A DNA stretch of 64,000 nt from NCBI RefSeq assembly GCF_020165195.1, contig NZ_JAIUHR010000006.1:1-64000 (forward strand), written 5' to 3'. The translations under genes and the position numbers were made by a program. This DNA is from Mesorhizobium sp. CA14. Its GTDB lineage: Bacteria > Pseudomonadota > Alphaproteobacteria > Rhizobiales > Rhizobiaceae. The notes beneath the pieces were generated by a model. The model was not told where the DNA came from, did not search any database, and saw only the letters and a list, made by a program, of their open reading frames with translations. How positions within the stretch are numbered: the stretch's first letter is position 1; every line of letters begins with the position of its first letter. Shown here piece by piece: positions 1-8,438 of this stretch.

Positions 1-2123
1 GCAAAGGCCAGCGTGCCGGCGGTCGGCGCCGTGTTGTCGACGGTGACCGTGATCGCGTTGCTGGTCGAGCTGTTGCCGGCGTTGTCCATCGCCTTGGCCG
101 TGAAGCTGTGCCCTCCGTCCAGCAACGCGGCGGTCGTGAACGTCCAGGTATTGCCGTTCACCGTAGCCGCACCCAGGTCCGTATTGCCGTCAAACACGTG
201 CACCGAGGCCACACCATTGGTGTCGCTCACCGTGCCGGACAGCGCCAGCGTGTTGTCCTTGGTCAGGCCGCCGCTGCCGATCGTCGTGGTCAGGCCGGTA
301 TCGGTCCCAATCGTCGAGCTGATGGTCTCGCTCGGCGCCGCGGTATCGACGGTCGCGGTGATTGCCGCCGTGGTCGTGCTGTTGCCGGCGTTGTCCACCG
401 CCTTGGCGGTGAAGCTGTGCCCTCCGTCCGACAGCACGGCCGTCGTGAACGTCCAGGTGTTGCCGGTGATCGTGACCGCACCCAGGTCCGTGCTGCCGTC
501 AAACACGTGCACCGAGGCCACACCATTGGTGTCGCTCACCGTGCCGGAGAGCGCCAGCGTGTTGTCCTTGGTCAGGCCGCCGCTGCCGATCGTCGTGGTC
601 AGCCCCGTATTGGTCCCGATCGTCGAGCTGATCGTCTCGCTCGGCGCCGCGGTATCGACGGTCGCGGTGATTGCCGCCGTCGTCGTGCTGTTGCCGGCGT
701 TGTCCACCGCCTTGGCCGTGAAGCTGTGCCCTCCGTTCGACAGCACGGCCGTCGTGAACGTCCAGGTGTTGCCGGTGATCGTGGCCGCGCCCAGGTCCGT
801 GCTGCCGTCAAACACATGCACCGAGGCCACACCATTGGTGTCGCTCACCGTGCCGGACAGCGCCAGCGTGTTGTCCTTGGTCAGGCCGCCGCTGCCGATC
901 GTCGTGGTCAGCCCGGTATCGGTCCCGATTGTCGAGCTGATGGTCTCGCTCGGAGGAGTCTCATCGACGGTTACCGAATGGGAATCCGACGCCGCTGTCG
1001 AGCTACCAACCTTTACTGTGGCGGCAAGAGTATACGTGCCGTCCGCCAAAGAAGCGTGCGCCAGATCGCTTGCCGGAATAACGGCGGACCAAGTGCCGTT
1101 CGCGGCAACTGTGGCCGTGTAGTTATGGCCATTCAGACTGACGATGAGCTGTGCGCTTGATGTAAAGTGCGTAACTGTGCCGGTTACGGTGACCCCGGCG
1201 GCTGCATCGGCGGAGTTGATCAGCCAGGGATTTGACTGGCTCGGCTCAATCGGGTTGATTTTGACCGTAAATGCGGCTGGGGGATCGACTCCGAGAAAAT
1301 CGTTTGGCGTGAGCGTTGAAACGTTGGTGACGTTTACTTTCAGATCGGCGATACCGTCGCCGTTGGTGTCGGCAAAAACGAACGAACCGCCGCTGCCATC
1401 TGTGGTATACCAGACGGCAAAAGCGCCAGCGGCCCCGAGGTTGGTCGTGTTGGCGGATTGTTGGCCCTTCCAGAAGAATTCCCCCAGCCCCGCACTGGAG
1501 GCGGTCTGTCCCCCCTGCGAGCCGACAATCGAGCTGTCGTTGAGGAGCTTCCTGAAATCGAGCTTGTCGACCCCTTCGTTGAAACTATTGATCACATCCC
1601 ACTGCGATCCGGTACCGTTGAGGGAATCATTTGCACTGCCGTAGCTGAAGATGTTGGCGATCTGGCCGTTCAGTGTTGCTTGAAAGACATTTTTGCCAAT
1701 AGTGCTGTTGATATCGAGAGCAGTGAGCAGAGATGTGCCTGACAGCCCGGAACCAGCCAAGCTTGCGTTGCTGGAAAAGGCACTCAGAAAAGTGGATGCG
1801 CTGTTTGCGCTGAAGGTGACAGCAGAAGCGCCAGCAAGCGCGTTTCCATAGTTGTCGCTCTGCACCAGCTCAAAGTTGTTTAGCGAAGTTGCCAACAACG
1901 TGTAGTAATGGCCCGTGCCGGCAGCTTGAAACGTAAGCGTTAGATTGTCAGACCAGAACGCGTTGTCGATCGTCTGAAGCTGCGTCGCATTTGTACTGGG
2001 GAACAGGGCAGATGCGATATCTTGCAGTTCGATGATCTGGGTTCCACCGGTGTTATCGCTTGCGAGAGTGTCGAGCACATTAAGGTTGTCGACCGTCGCA
2101 CCACTGTTTGTCGTCGTTCCCAT
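1..2123 (-). CDS. Large Ig-like repeat surface or secreted protein (partial, C-terminus off the left edge)
   Basis: The frame is open from the ATG at 2123 to the window edge (about 707 codons). A purine-rich AGGAAG lies just upstream. Residues about 160-190 (NDSLNGTGSQWDVINSF, then DKLDF) and about 240-265 (ADTNGDGIADLKV) resemble the C-terminal module of serralysin-like and other type I-secreted proteins, including a DxNxDG calcium-type loop. From about residue 390 there are near-identical 103-residue Ig-like (Big/VCBS-adhesin type) domains, each with SGTVSDTNGVASVHVFDG, TWTFTT and HSFTAKAVDNAGN. No N-terminal Sec signal is visible, which fits type I secretion. Role is inferred as adhesin or matrix protein; the missing C-terminus would hold any secretion signal. 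Confidence 0.85.
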   Translation of the reverse strand, partial: MGTTTNSGATVDNLNVLDTLASDNTGGTQIIELQDIASALFPSTNATQLQTIDNAFWSDNLTLTFQAAGTGHYYTLLATSLNNFELVQSDNYGNALAGASAVTFSANSASTFLSAFSSNASLAGSGLSGTSLLTALDINSTIGKNVFQATLNGQIANIFSYGSANDSLNGTGSQWDVINSFNEGVDKLDFRKLLNDSSIVGSQGGQTASSAGLGEFFWKGQQSANTTNLGAAGAFAVWYTTDGSGGSFVFADTNGDGIADLKVNVTNVSTLTPNDFLGVDPPAAFTVKINPIEPSQSNPWLINSADAAAGVTVTGTVTHFTSSAQLIVSLNGHNYTATVAANGTWSAVIPASDLAHASLADGTYTLAATVKVGSSTAASDSHSVTVDETPPSETISSTIGTDTGLTTTIGSGGLTKDNTLALSGTVSDTNGVASVHVFDGSTDLGAATITGNTWTFTTAVLSNGGHSFTAKAVDNAGNSTTTAAITATVDTAAPSETISSTIGTNTGLTTTIGSGGLTKDNTLALSGTVSDTNGVASVHVFDGSTDLGAVTITGNTWTFTTAVLSDGGHSFTAKAVDNAGNSTTTAAITATVDTAAPSETISSTIGTDTGLTTTIGSGGLTKDNTLALSGTVSDTNGVASVHVFDGNTDLGAATVNGNTWTFTTAALLDGGHSFTAKAMDNAGNSSTSNAITVTVDNTAPTAGTLAF
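23..949 (-). repeat. Three tandem 309-bp Ig-like domain repeats
   Basis: The same plus-strand segment recurs with a period of exactly 309 bases; for example its TCGAGCT core is at about 313, 622 and 931. Each period is 103 codons of the minus-strand protein. The two copies nearest the N-terminus are almost identical. The copy next to the window edge has begun to diverge (VTVDNTAPTAGTLAF). The array may continue beyond base 1. Confidence 0.9.
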
Positions 2124-2126
2124 GAC

Positions 2127-2555
2127 CTACTTCCTTTTCCAGCGGCGACAGGAGCCTTGGCGCCTGTCGACCTCAAATTGAATCCCATCTTCCGCCGAAT
2201 CATCTTCCGCCGGACTCGCGAGCACCCTTGCGGTCGCGTCCTGAGAGGGAATTGATGAAATCGAGGCCCTGGGCGCCGGTTGCTGCCTCGAAGCTCCAGA
2301 GCGGGAGCATGCTGCCTTGGCCGATTGCAGCCAACTCGCCTCATCGGCGCACCAGGCAGCCGACCAGGCGACGGCGCGCTCGCGTGGGCCATGCGCGGGT
2401 AGGCGAACGGCGAAGAGATTCTCGAGCCCCTCGAGTGCCGCGGCAGGGTGCGCGTAGAGCACCATCACGCGCACCGTGGGCAGCGAATTTTTCGACAAAG
2501 TCCGGAGATCAGGAACGACGGAAGCGATGAGCACCGGTTCGGCTAGGTTGCGCAT
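2127..2555 (-). CDS. Possible short protein with a degenerate DUF4347-like N-terminus
   Basis: This 142-codon frame stops 3 bases before the start of the Ig-like protein and has G/C-rich third positions over most of its length. The stretch PVLIASVVPDLRTLSKN followed by PTVRVMVL can be lined up with the start of the DUF4347 domain in the collagen-like protein at 58667 ([18 protein letters not shown], then PEVRAVVL). DUF4347 often heads repeat-rich secreted proteins, so this could be a detached, decaying domain of its neighbour. No good ribosome binding site is seen at the ATG, and the C-terminal half looks unstructured. It could equally be a non-coding frame. Confidence 0.3.
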   Translation of the reverse strand: MRNLAEPVLIASVVPDLRTLSKNSLPTVRVMVLYAHPAAALEGLENLFAVRLPAHGPRERAVAWSAAWCADEASWLQSAKAACSRSGASRQQPAPRASISSIPSQDATARVLASPAEDDSAEDGIQFEVDRRQGSCRRWKRK

Positions 2556-2949
2556 GCATTGTGGAGTCAGATGCGTGAGCGCGCGACCACTTGAACGAGC
2601 AAAGCCTGCGGCATTTCTGCACAAGCCCCGCGGTTGCGACTCTCTCTGACCTACGCGCACTTACCCCTGCCCGTTCGCCGAAGATTCGGCGACGACTCAG
2701 CAAGAAAGTTCGGAAAGCGAAAGACGAATGCTGGCGTCCGGAATTACACGACAAATATTCCTCTTGCGCACCAAGTCCGGCGCGCATAGCCACATCCCGA
2801 CAATTAGTCTTACGACCCCCAAACTCCCAACCACTCGCGCGACTGCCTCTGTCCGGTCGCGCGCCCCCTTTACTTGCCACGTTACTAAAGTCGAAAATTA
2901 GGAATTTGTAAACCATCCAAATTGGAACCAATTTTGTTTTGGTTAAAGC
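2556..2949. other. Intergenic stretch without a supported gene
   Basis: Open frames exist on both strands, but none has a credible start, composition or recognisable motif. The part from about 2880 to 2945 is noticeably A+T-rich and ends at the ABC-ATPase remnant. Confidence 0.5.
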
Positions 2950-3154
2950 GTCAATCTGCGGCTGGTGCGCGGCCAGGTGCTGGGGTGGCTCGGCGACAAC
3001 GGCGCCGGCAAATCCACGCTGATGAAGGATCAATCTCATAGAGGGTGGAGCCATTGTCTTCGACAAGCCAACCTCTGAGACTTCCGTCCAGGAACTCACA
3101 GACCTCGTGGTGACGGAATACCGCAACGCGCGCAAGGGCGCGCGCAGACCACTG
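2950..3154 (+). pseudogene. Remnant of a sugar ABC transporter ATP-binding protein (internal deletion)
   Basis: Bases 2950-3027 read VNLRLVRGQVLGWLGD followed by [10 protein letters not shown], a complete Walker A region typical of CUT2-type sugar ATPases. One base out of frame, from 3029, the sequence reads LIEGGAIVFDKPTSETS then VQELTDLVVTEYRNARKG, which resembles the C-terminal tail of the same family. Everything between (about 200 residues, including signature motif and Walker B) is missing, and the two ends are out of frame. No intact permease or binding protein lies beside it. The identification rests on motif reading only. Confidence 0.6.
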
Positions 3155-3284
3155 ACGACCAATCGGCCTAAGCGGAGTTCGTTGCCAAGACGAAAAGCTT
3201 TTCCAACACCGCCGATCCGATCGGTATCAAATCGGAGCTGCCTGCATTCAGCAGCACAGAGCGCATCCGAAACCAGGAGATCTA

Positions 3285-3839
3285 CTACTGCATGTCTTCG
3301 CCGCCAGAGCCGTGCAGGAAGGACTGGATCTCATCCATGTCGATCTTGCCGTCCCCATTCTGGTCGATTGCAGAGAAGATCCGCCCGACAGCGTCCTGAA
3401 CCTCGTTCTCAGACAATGATCCGTCGCCATTCGTATCCAAAAATGCGAACATCAGTCGCATTCCTGCGCCGCGCATCATACGCGGGCCATGGTGTGCAGC
3501 CATCCTGTGCTCACCGGCCGGACCGCCATCACGGTTTTTTTGCCAACGGTCGCCGTGACGATCTGCATCGTCCCGAGCGTTGTCATCCTCTTGACGATTG
3601 TTGGCCAGCTCGGAGCTTCGATCCTGTTGCATTCTCTCCTGGATGGCTTGGTCAACCATCTGGCGGATCATTTCACGCGTCGGGCCGCCCGCTTGTCCGT
3701 TTACATCCGGCAACTGCCCGGCTCCGGGCTGTTCGGTCGCCGGGGTAGGCGCAGGGGTTCCGTTTGTCTGGGCGAGAGCAGGGAAAGTCGCGAATATAAG
3801 AACGGCGGCCGCAGTCGTCGTGCAGCGAGGGAGTCTCAT
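3285..3839 (-). CDS. Secreted EF-hand protein
   Basis: A 184-residue protein with a Sec signal peptide (MRLPRCTTTAAAVLIFA, then FPALAQ). The start at 3839 is preferred over upstream methionines because a GGAG lies 7 bases before it. A Pro/Gln-rich linker and a charged, helical middle segment (REMIRQMVDQAIQERMQQD) follow. The C-terminus has two adjacent EF-hand loops, DTNGDGSLSENE and DQNGDGKIDMDE, both with intact calcium ligands. It is probably a periplasmic calcium-binding or signalling protein of the EF-hand family common in rhizobia. It has no partner genes and sits between decayed sequences. Confidence 0.85.
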   Translation of the reverse strand: MRLPRCTTTAAAVLIFATFPALAQTNGTPAPTPATEQPGAGQLPDVNGQAGGPTREMIRQMVDQAIQERMQQDRSSELANNRQEDDNARDDADRHGDRWQKNRDGGPAGEHRMAAHHGPRMMRGAGMRLMFAFLDTNGDGSLSENEVQDAVGRIFSAIDQNGDGKIDMDEIQSFLHGSGGEDMQ

Positions 3840-4292
3840 GGGGTGCTCCATTCGATTGGACGTGGTTTGCCTCAAGCTGATTGGGCTAGCCCAAACTGGA
3901 GGTGTCTTCGATTGTTCCGGCCCGCGTTCCAGGTCACGAGGAAGTTACGCGAACCGACTTTCGAGCAACCTCTAGCTTCCTGTGGCGCAGCTATGACGGA
4001 TCACGGCGACCGGAGATGCTCCCCATCCGGCCAGTTCAGCTCTCGTCCCGAGATCTGGTCTGACCCTGGGGTGCTTGGAACAATGAAGCGGCCGTCACGT
4101 CATGTAGGATGCATTCTAAACAGTGCCCAACCGCTCGCGTACCCCTTCTTCACCGTTGGGCATTCGAACCGCAAAATTGAGGAATTCATCGATATCCTTC
4201 GGCAGGGGAGGATCGGCATCGGCGCCTTCTCATTCCATGTTGCTCAAAGATGATGTGGCTGTGAAGAAGCGGTTCAACTTGTTTCGGACGAG
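3840..4292. other. Intergenic stretch with a DUF488 remnant
   Basis: The region holds the promoter of the EF-hand gene at its left end. Apart from the DUF488 remnant at 4138-4218, no coding sequence can be supported on either strand. Confidence 0.5.
4138..4218 (+). pseudogene. N-terminal remnant of a DUF488 protein
   Basis: Bases 4138-4218 read YPFFTVGHSNRKIEEFIDIL then RQGRIG. This matches the opening of DUF488 proteins, which start with (F/Y)TIGHSN followed by a helix. The conserved DVR(S/R) segment that should come next is absent and the frame runs into unrelated sequence. Only about 27 codons survive. Confidence 0.55.
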
Positions 4293-5144
4293 TCAACGCC
4301 AGCGAAACGCGTCCAGTGTGTAGTCGGGCCACGCGCCAAGCTCTTGGAAAAGCCCGGTCAGGTCGCCGCTGTCGGCCAATATACCCGACTTGACCAGCGC
4401 GGTCGCCACGCCGGCGGCTCGGCCTCCAGCTATATCGTGCTCGACGCTGTCGCCGATGCAAATCGCGTTGCCGCGCGCCGGATTTCCCGCAAGCGCCAGC
4501 GCAGCCTCATAGATAGCCGGATCGGGCTTGCCGATACGGGTGACGCTGCCGCCGAGGCGTTCATAGACATCGGCGATCTCGCCGGCGCCGAAGCACGGTC
4601 CGATCGCGGTCAGCATGACCCGGTCCGGATTGGTGCAGAAGCACGGTATCTTCCGTGCCGCGGCCGGGCGGAGAAGCTCGCGGTAGTAATCGAGGTCGTA
4701 GCGTTCACCTTCGCTGGCCGCGATCAGCACCAACTCGGCGTCCTCGCCGCGCTCGGTCAGAACAAGGGGCAAGCCATCGATCGCCGAACGGTCGCCGTCG
4801 CGGCTGATCAGCAGGCATTTTGTTCCCGCTCGCAGCGCGCCCGAACCCATCATGTCCTTGAAAATGCGCCAGGCTACCTCGCCGGATGAGACGAAATGGT
4901 CCCAGCTTCCCGCTTCGAAACCAAGCTTCAGCAGCCGCCTTTCGTTGGGCTCCGCCCGCTTGCCGGAATTCGAGATCAACGCCACCGTCTTGCCGGCGCG
5001 CTTCAGCGCCGACAAGGCTTCGACCGCACCGGGATAGGCCTGCTGTCCATCATGCAGCACGCCGAACTGATCGAGCAGGAACACGCCGTAGCGCTCTGCG
5101 AGCGCTGCGACCCCGTCGAGATGTACGGCCTGTCTCGCGCTCAC
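4293..5144 (-). CDS. HAD superfamily class IIA hydrolase (TIGR01459 type)
   Basis: A 283-residue NagD-like HAD hydrolase. Motif I is LLDQFGVLHDG, with the nucleophile Asp present but Phe where most HAD phosphatases have the second Asp; this is usual for the alphaproteobacterial TIGR01459 group. Motif II is ALISNSGK and motif IV is CIGDSVEHDIAGG. It begins with GTG overlapping the stop of the kinase gene by 4 bases and is the last gene of the aldolase-kinase-HAD operon. The context suggests dephosphorylation of a sugar phosphate or of a dead-end intermediate, but the substrate is unknown. Confidence 0.9.
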   Translation of the reverse strand: MSARQAVHLDGVAALAERYGVFLLDQFGVLHDGQQAYPGAVEALSALKRAGKTVALISNSGKRAEPNERRLLKLGFEAGSWDHFVSSGEVAWRIFKDMMGSGALRAGTKCLLISRDGDRSAIDGLPLVLTERGEDAELVLIAASEGERYDLDYYRELLRPAAARKIPCFCTNPDRVMLTAIGPCFGAGEIADVYERLGGSVTRIGKPDPAIYEAALALAGNPARGNAICIGDSVEHDIAGGRAAGVATALVKSGILADSGDLTGLFQELGAWPDYTLDAFRWR

Positions 5145-6415
5145 AGCAGCCCCGCTTCCTTTGCGCCCGCCAGCGCCAGCCTTGCCGTTCCGGCCGCGGC
5201 CTCGTCGCAGAGGGCCGGCAGGAATTCGACGCCAAGCTTGCGCTGCCGGATTGCGGTCCAGGCGGCATTGGCGGTGCCGCCGCCGACGCTTCGGATCGAG
5301 GTGAGCTTCGGCGCGCCGAGTTCGGCGAGCCTCTGATAGCCGAGCGCCTCGATGGCCGCGATGCCTTCCAGCATCGCCTTGAGATAGTCGGCGTCGGATT
5401 CGGGCCGGGGCAGCAGGCGCGGCTGGAGCGTTGGATCAGCGACAGGAAAACGCTCGCCGGCCGAACCGAGCGGATAATAGTCGAGGCCGGTCACCGTCGC
5501 GGGATCGATCTCGGCGCTGAGCTCGACGATCCGCGCGAGCGAAAAATGCTGCGTGAGCACCTTGCCGCCGGTGTTCGACGCGCCACCTGCCAGCCAGACA
5601 TCGCCGAGCCGATGGCTGTAGATGCCGTAGCGCGGCGCGGAAATCGGCCGGTCGGACAGGATCTTGATTGTCAGCGACGATCCAAGCGCGGTGACGCCGT
5701 CGCCGGCGGTCGCCGCGCCTGTCGCCAGGAAAGAGGCGCAGCCATCCGTGGTGCCGGCAACCACCGCAACGTCGCGCGGCAGCCGGAACAGATCGGCGGC
5801 GGCGGCCGTAAGCCTGCCGGTCACAGCGCCTGGCCTGACGACCGTCGGCAGAAGCTCCGTGCGCATGCCGGTCGCCGCGATCCATTCCGGCCAGCGACGC
5901 GCTTCGGCATCGTAGCCGGTCTTCAAGCTGTTGTTCTCGTCGCTGACGTCAAAGCGACCCGACAATTGTCCGGCGATCCAGTCGGCTTGGTGCAGCACGG
6001 CATGGATGTCCGGCAGGCGCTGGAACCAGAGCGCCTTGGCGAGACCGGACGTAGCTCCATGCGCGGCGCTTGCCTCCGGTGCCGCGTCGGCGATTGCGGC
6101 GAGTATGGCGGCATCCGAAACCTTGTCGCTGTACATCAGCGGTTCGGCCAGAGGCCGTCTGGCGCCGCCGACCGGCAGCAAGGTTCCCGACGTGCCGTCG
6201 ACGGCGATCGCTCGCACCGCTCTGCGATCGATGCGCGAGAAGAGCTCCTCCAGCGTCGCTCCGACCGCGGCCCACCACACGGCGGGATCGCGGTCGTTCG
6301 CCCCGAAGCGCTCGAGCGGCACGGCGGCGCTCGCGGCGATGGAGAAGTCCGGACGCATCGCAACGGCACGCGACCCGGACGTGCCGATGTCGATGCCTAA
6401 TGCAAGCGGCACCAT
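5141..6415 (-). CDS. FGGY-family carbohydrate kinase (kinase 1)
   Basis: A 424-residue sugar kinase of the actin-like ATPase fold. The N-terminal phosphate loop is LGIDIGTSGSRAVAM. The FGGY-type middle has VAVVAGTTDGCASFLATGA, and the C-terminal adenosine motif is SIRSVGGGTANAAWTAIRQ. The start at 6415 is chosen because it follows the aldolase stop by 4 bases and begins exactly at the kinase fold; an upstream frame extension to 6481 has no homology. The gene lies in an operon with a class II aldolase, so the likely reaction is ATP-dependent phosphorylation of a ketose or of a related polyol or acid. A second, unrelated FGGY kinase is in the divergent operon. Confidence 0.93.
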   Translation of the reverse strand: MVPLALGIDIGTSGSRAVAMRPDFSIAASAAVPLERFGANDRDPAVWWAAVGATLEELFSRIDRRAVRAIAVDGTSGTLLPVGGARRPLAEPLMYSDKVSDAAILAAIADAAPEASAAHGATSGLAKALWFQRLPDIHAVLHQADWIAGQLSGRFDVSDENNSLKTGYDAEARRWPEWIAATGMRTELLPTVVRPGAVTGRLTAAAADLFRLPRDVAVVAGTTDGCASFLATGAATAGDGVTALGSSLTIKILSDRPISAPRYGIYSHRLGDVWLAGGASNTGGKVLTQHFSLARIVELSAEIDPATVTGLDYYPLGSAGERFPVADPTLQPRLLPRPESDADYLKAMLEGIAAIEALGYQRLAELGAPKLTSIRSVGGGTANAAWTAIRQRKLGVEFLPALCDEAAAGTARLALAGAKEAGLL

Positions 6416-6419
6416 TCGC

Positions 6420-7460
6420 CTAAACCGCAGCGTTGAGTTTCTGGCGATACTGCTCGGCATCCCAGTTGACCAACTCGTCATTCTCGGCGGCGGTGAGATA
6501 ATTCAGCCGCGCTGTGACGTCGATCCGCGCGGTCACATCCGCGAGGCAGCGCTGCATGGCCTCCGCGCCGGAGCTTGCGTCGCCGCGCATCAGCACGCCG
6601 ACGCCCCGAAAGAGGATCGCGACAGGGCTCGTACCCAGCCGGGCAACGACGTCGGCGGCCCGCTCCCCGGGTCTTGCCACCGCGGAGCCCGGGCCAAGAA
6701 AGATGACGTGGTCCGGATAGAGGCTGCCGGCCTCTGCTATGCGGCAACTGTCCGCATCGAGCGCCACCGCATGCGCCTCGGCATCTGCCGGCAACCGGTA
6801 GCCGCTGTCGCGGGCAAGCGCTCTCAGCGCTGCCGTATCAGGGCTCGCCGTCTCCCGCGCCGGGCGCGCCAGAAGCGATCTCACCCGATGCAGCAGACGC
6901 TCCGCCTCGGCCACAGTTTCCGCCGCGACGACCAGTCCGTGATTGCCGAGGATCAGCACGTCGGTCCCGGGCCTGAGGCGCTCGGCAATACCCTGCGCAA
7001 GCGGCAGGCCCGGCCGGCGGTAGGGAACATAAGCCCACGCGACGCCATCGAGAGGCCGCGTGGCTTCGGCCTCGCAATCGGTCTGGACGGCGAGCGAGAT
7101 CGTGTTGACACAGTGGACATGCAGCACCACCCGCTGAGGCATCAGCGCATGCACAGTGGTCTCGATCGACGGCCTCAAGCCGCGGGGATTGAGGGCGCCG
7201 ATCGCAAATGCCTGCGGCTTGTCCGCGGTCGGATCGCGTCGTTCGACTGCCTCGATGAGCGGGCCCATCGCCACCGGCACCATGATGTCGTCGGTCAGAG
7301 CGTCCTTCAGCCATGTGCCGGAGGCCTTGATCCATAGCGTGTCGCCGGCTTTCAGCGATGTGTTGCCACCGGCTGCCTGGGTCAGATGCGGATCGGCGCC
7401 GATGGCGGCCGAAAGCGCTCGCAGGGCAGCCATTTCCTGCGCATCGATTGTGGTCGCCAT
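6420..7460 (-). CDS. Class II aldolase/adducin-family protein
   Basis: A 346-residue protein of the zinc-dependent class II aldolase family (fuculose- and rhamnulose-phosphate aldolase type). The N-terminus has LTQAAGGNTSLKAGDTLWIK with the conserved GNTS phosphate-binding loop. Zinc ligands are visible in VVLHVHCVN (HxH) and in the later LILGNHGLVV. The length exceeds simple fuculose aldolases (about 215 residues). The C-terminal third recalls the region after the aldolase domain in RhaD-like bifunctional enzymes but lacks a dehydrogenase domain. It is the first gene of the minus-strand sugar operon. The predicted reaction is cleavage of a ketose phosphate to DHAP plus an aldehyde; the exact substrate is not readable from sequence. 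Confidence 0.9.
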   Translation of the reverse strand: MATTIDAQEMAALRALSAAIGADPHLTQAAGGNTSLKAGDTLWIKASGTWLKDALTDDIMVPVAMGPLIEAVERRDPTADKPQAFAIGALNPRGLRPSIETTVHALMPQRVVLHVHCVNTISLAVQTDCEAEATRPLDGVAWAYVPYRRPGLPLAQGIAERLRPGTDVLILGNHGLVVAAETVAEAERLLHRVRSLLARPARETASPDTAALRALARDSGYRLPADAEAHAVALDADSCRIAEAGSLYPDHVIFLGPGSAVARPGERAADVVARLGTSPVAILFRGVGVLMRGDASSGAEAMQRCLADVTARIDVTARLNYLTAAENDELVNWDAEQYRQKLNAAV

Positions 7461-7560
7461 GGCGATCTTCCTCTAACGGCTCGGCGGGTCTGGAACAATT
7501 CCCCATCGCGGGAGAGCAGTTGGCGCTGATATCGCAGATGCGAGCGACTTACGTCAATAG

Positions 7561-7639
7561 TGATCTAGTATGATCAAATCGGCTTGCAATTCGCCGGATG
7601 TTGAGTAAGTTGCACCAAATGCCGTGCAAAAAATGGCAT
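7561..7639. promoter_or_regulatory. Probable operator cluster between the divergent sugar operons
   Basis: Three inverted repeats lie in the 195-base gap between the aldolase and the DeoR gene. They are TGATC/GATCA at 7561-7576, TTGCAC/GTGCAA at 7610-7629 with an 8-base spacer, and ATGCC/GGCAT at 7619-7639 overlapping the second. They sit just upstream of the regulator's GGGAGGA ribosome site. Autoregulation by the adjacent DeoR-type repressor is the natural inference. Confidence 0.5.
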
Positions 7640-7655
7640 TATCGGGAGGAAAGAG

Positions 7656-8438
7656 TTGAGCGACTCCGGCCGCCAGCGTCAGATCGTCGAGCTCTTGCGG
7701 GACCGCCCGTTCGCTTCGGTGCGCGAGCTGCAGGAGCGGCTTGGCGTTTCGGCGGCGACGGTCAGGCGCGACATCGACAAGATCGACGAGGCCGGTGAGG
7801 CCAGGAAAGTCTATGGCGGCATTTCGGCGCTCGATGGCGCATCGCAGGCCGGCATCGCCTATGCCAGGCCCTATGACGAGAACCGCGATCTGGCAGTCGA
7901 TGCCAAACGGCAGATCGCCGCTGTCGCCGCCACCATGGTGCGCGATGGCGATGCGGTCATCGTCCATGGCGGATCGACGTGTTTTCATCTCGGCGTCAAA
8001 CTTGCCGACCGCAACATCCGCCTTTTTACCAATTCCATGCCGCTAGCTTCCTATCTCGGCGATCACGGCCATTGCAGCCTGACGATTGCCGGCGGCGATC
8101 TGCACCGCGAGCCCGGCATAATCCATTCACTCACTCACGCCGTGCCGTTCTATGCCTCGAAATTCTTTCTCGGCGCGCAGGGGCTGGGCCACGAGGGCGT
8201 TTTGGAATCGCATCCGTTGTTGGTGCGCTCGATCATCGATCTCAGCCTGTGCGCGGACCAGATCGTGGTGCTGGCCGACAGCCGCAAGCTGTCGATCCAC
8301 GCCCGCAATGTCGCGCTGCCGCTGTCGCGCATCGGCACGCTGGTGACTGATGACGGCCTTTCCGACGCCGATGCGCGCATGCTGGAGGATGCCGGCGTCG
8401 CCGTGCGCATCGCCCCGTCGTCGGGAGCCGTCCAGTGA
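7656..8438 (+). CDS. DeoR-family transcriptional repressor of the sugar locus
   Basis: A 260-residue DeoR regulator. Residues about 5-60 form the winged helix-turn-helix (RQRQIVELLRD, then LGVSAATVRRDIDKIDEAG). The rest is the DeoRC phosphosugar-sensing domain, with VHGGSTCFHLG and LFTNSMPLASYL matching the usual phosphate-binding loops. The start is TTG at 7656, supported by GGGAGGA 5 bases upstream. It begins the plus-strand operon and overlaps the next gene by 4 bases. Proteins of this family typically repress their own operon until a phosphorylated sugar binds, which fits the two kinases beside it. Confidence 0.93.
   Translation: MSDSGRQRQIVELLRDRPFASVRELQERLGVSAATVRRDIDKIDEAGEARKVYGGISALDGASQAGIAYARPYDENRDLAVDAKRQIAAVAATMVRDGDAVIVHGGSTCFHLGVKLADRNIRLFTNSMPLASYLGDHGHCSLTIAGGDLHREPGIIHSLTHAVPFYASKFFLGAQGLGHEGVLESHPLLVRSIIDLSLCADQIVVLADSRKLSIHARNVALPLSRIGTLVTDDGLSDADARMLEDAGVAVRIAPSSGAVQ

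Noticed and set aside
23..949. Direct repeats considered as a possible CRISPR or satellite
   Set aside because: The period is a whole number of codons, there are no unique spacers, and the units are protein domains.
13..1160. Long plus-strand open frames across the Ig-like repeats (13-1122 and 108-1160)
   Set aside because: They are the antisense of the repeat protein. Their repetitive Val/Leu/Pro- or Arg-rich products mirror the 309-base period, and the minus-strand frame has the recognisable domains.
4886..7337. Plus-strand frames of 504 and 468 codons over the kinase and aldolase genes
   Set aside because: Both are shadows of the minus-strand operon. They have Arg-rich compositions, no motifs, and the opposite strand has complete enzyme signatures.
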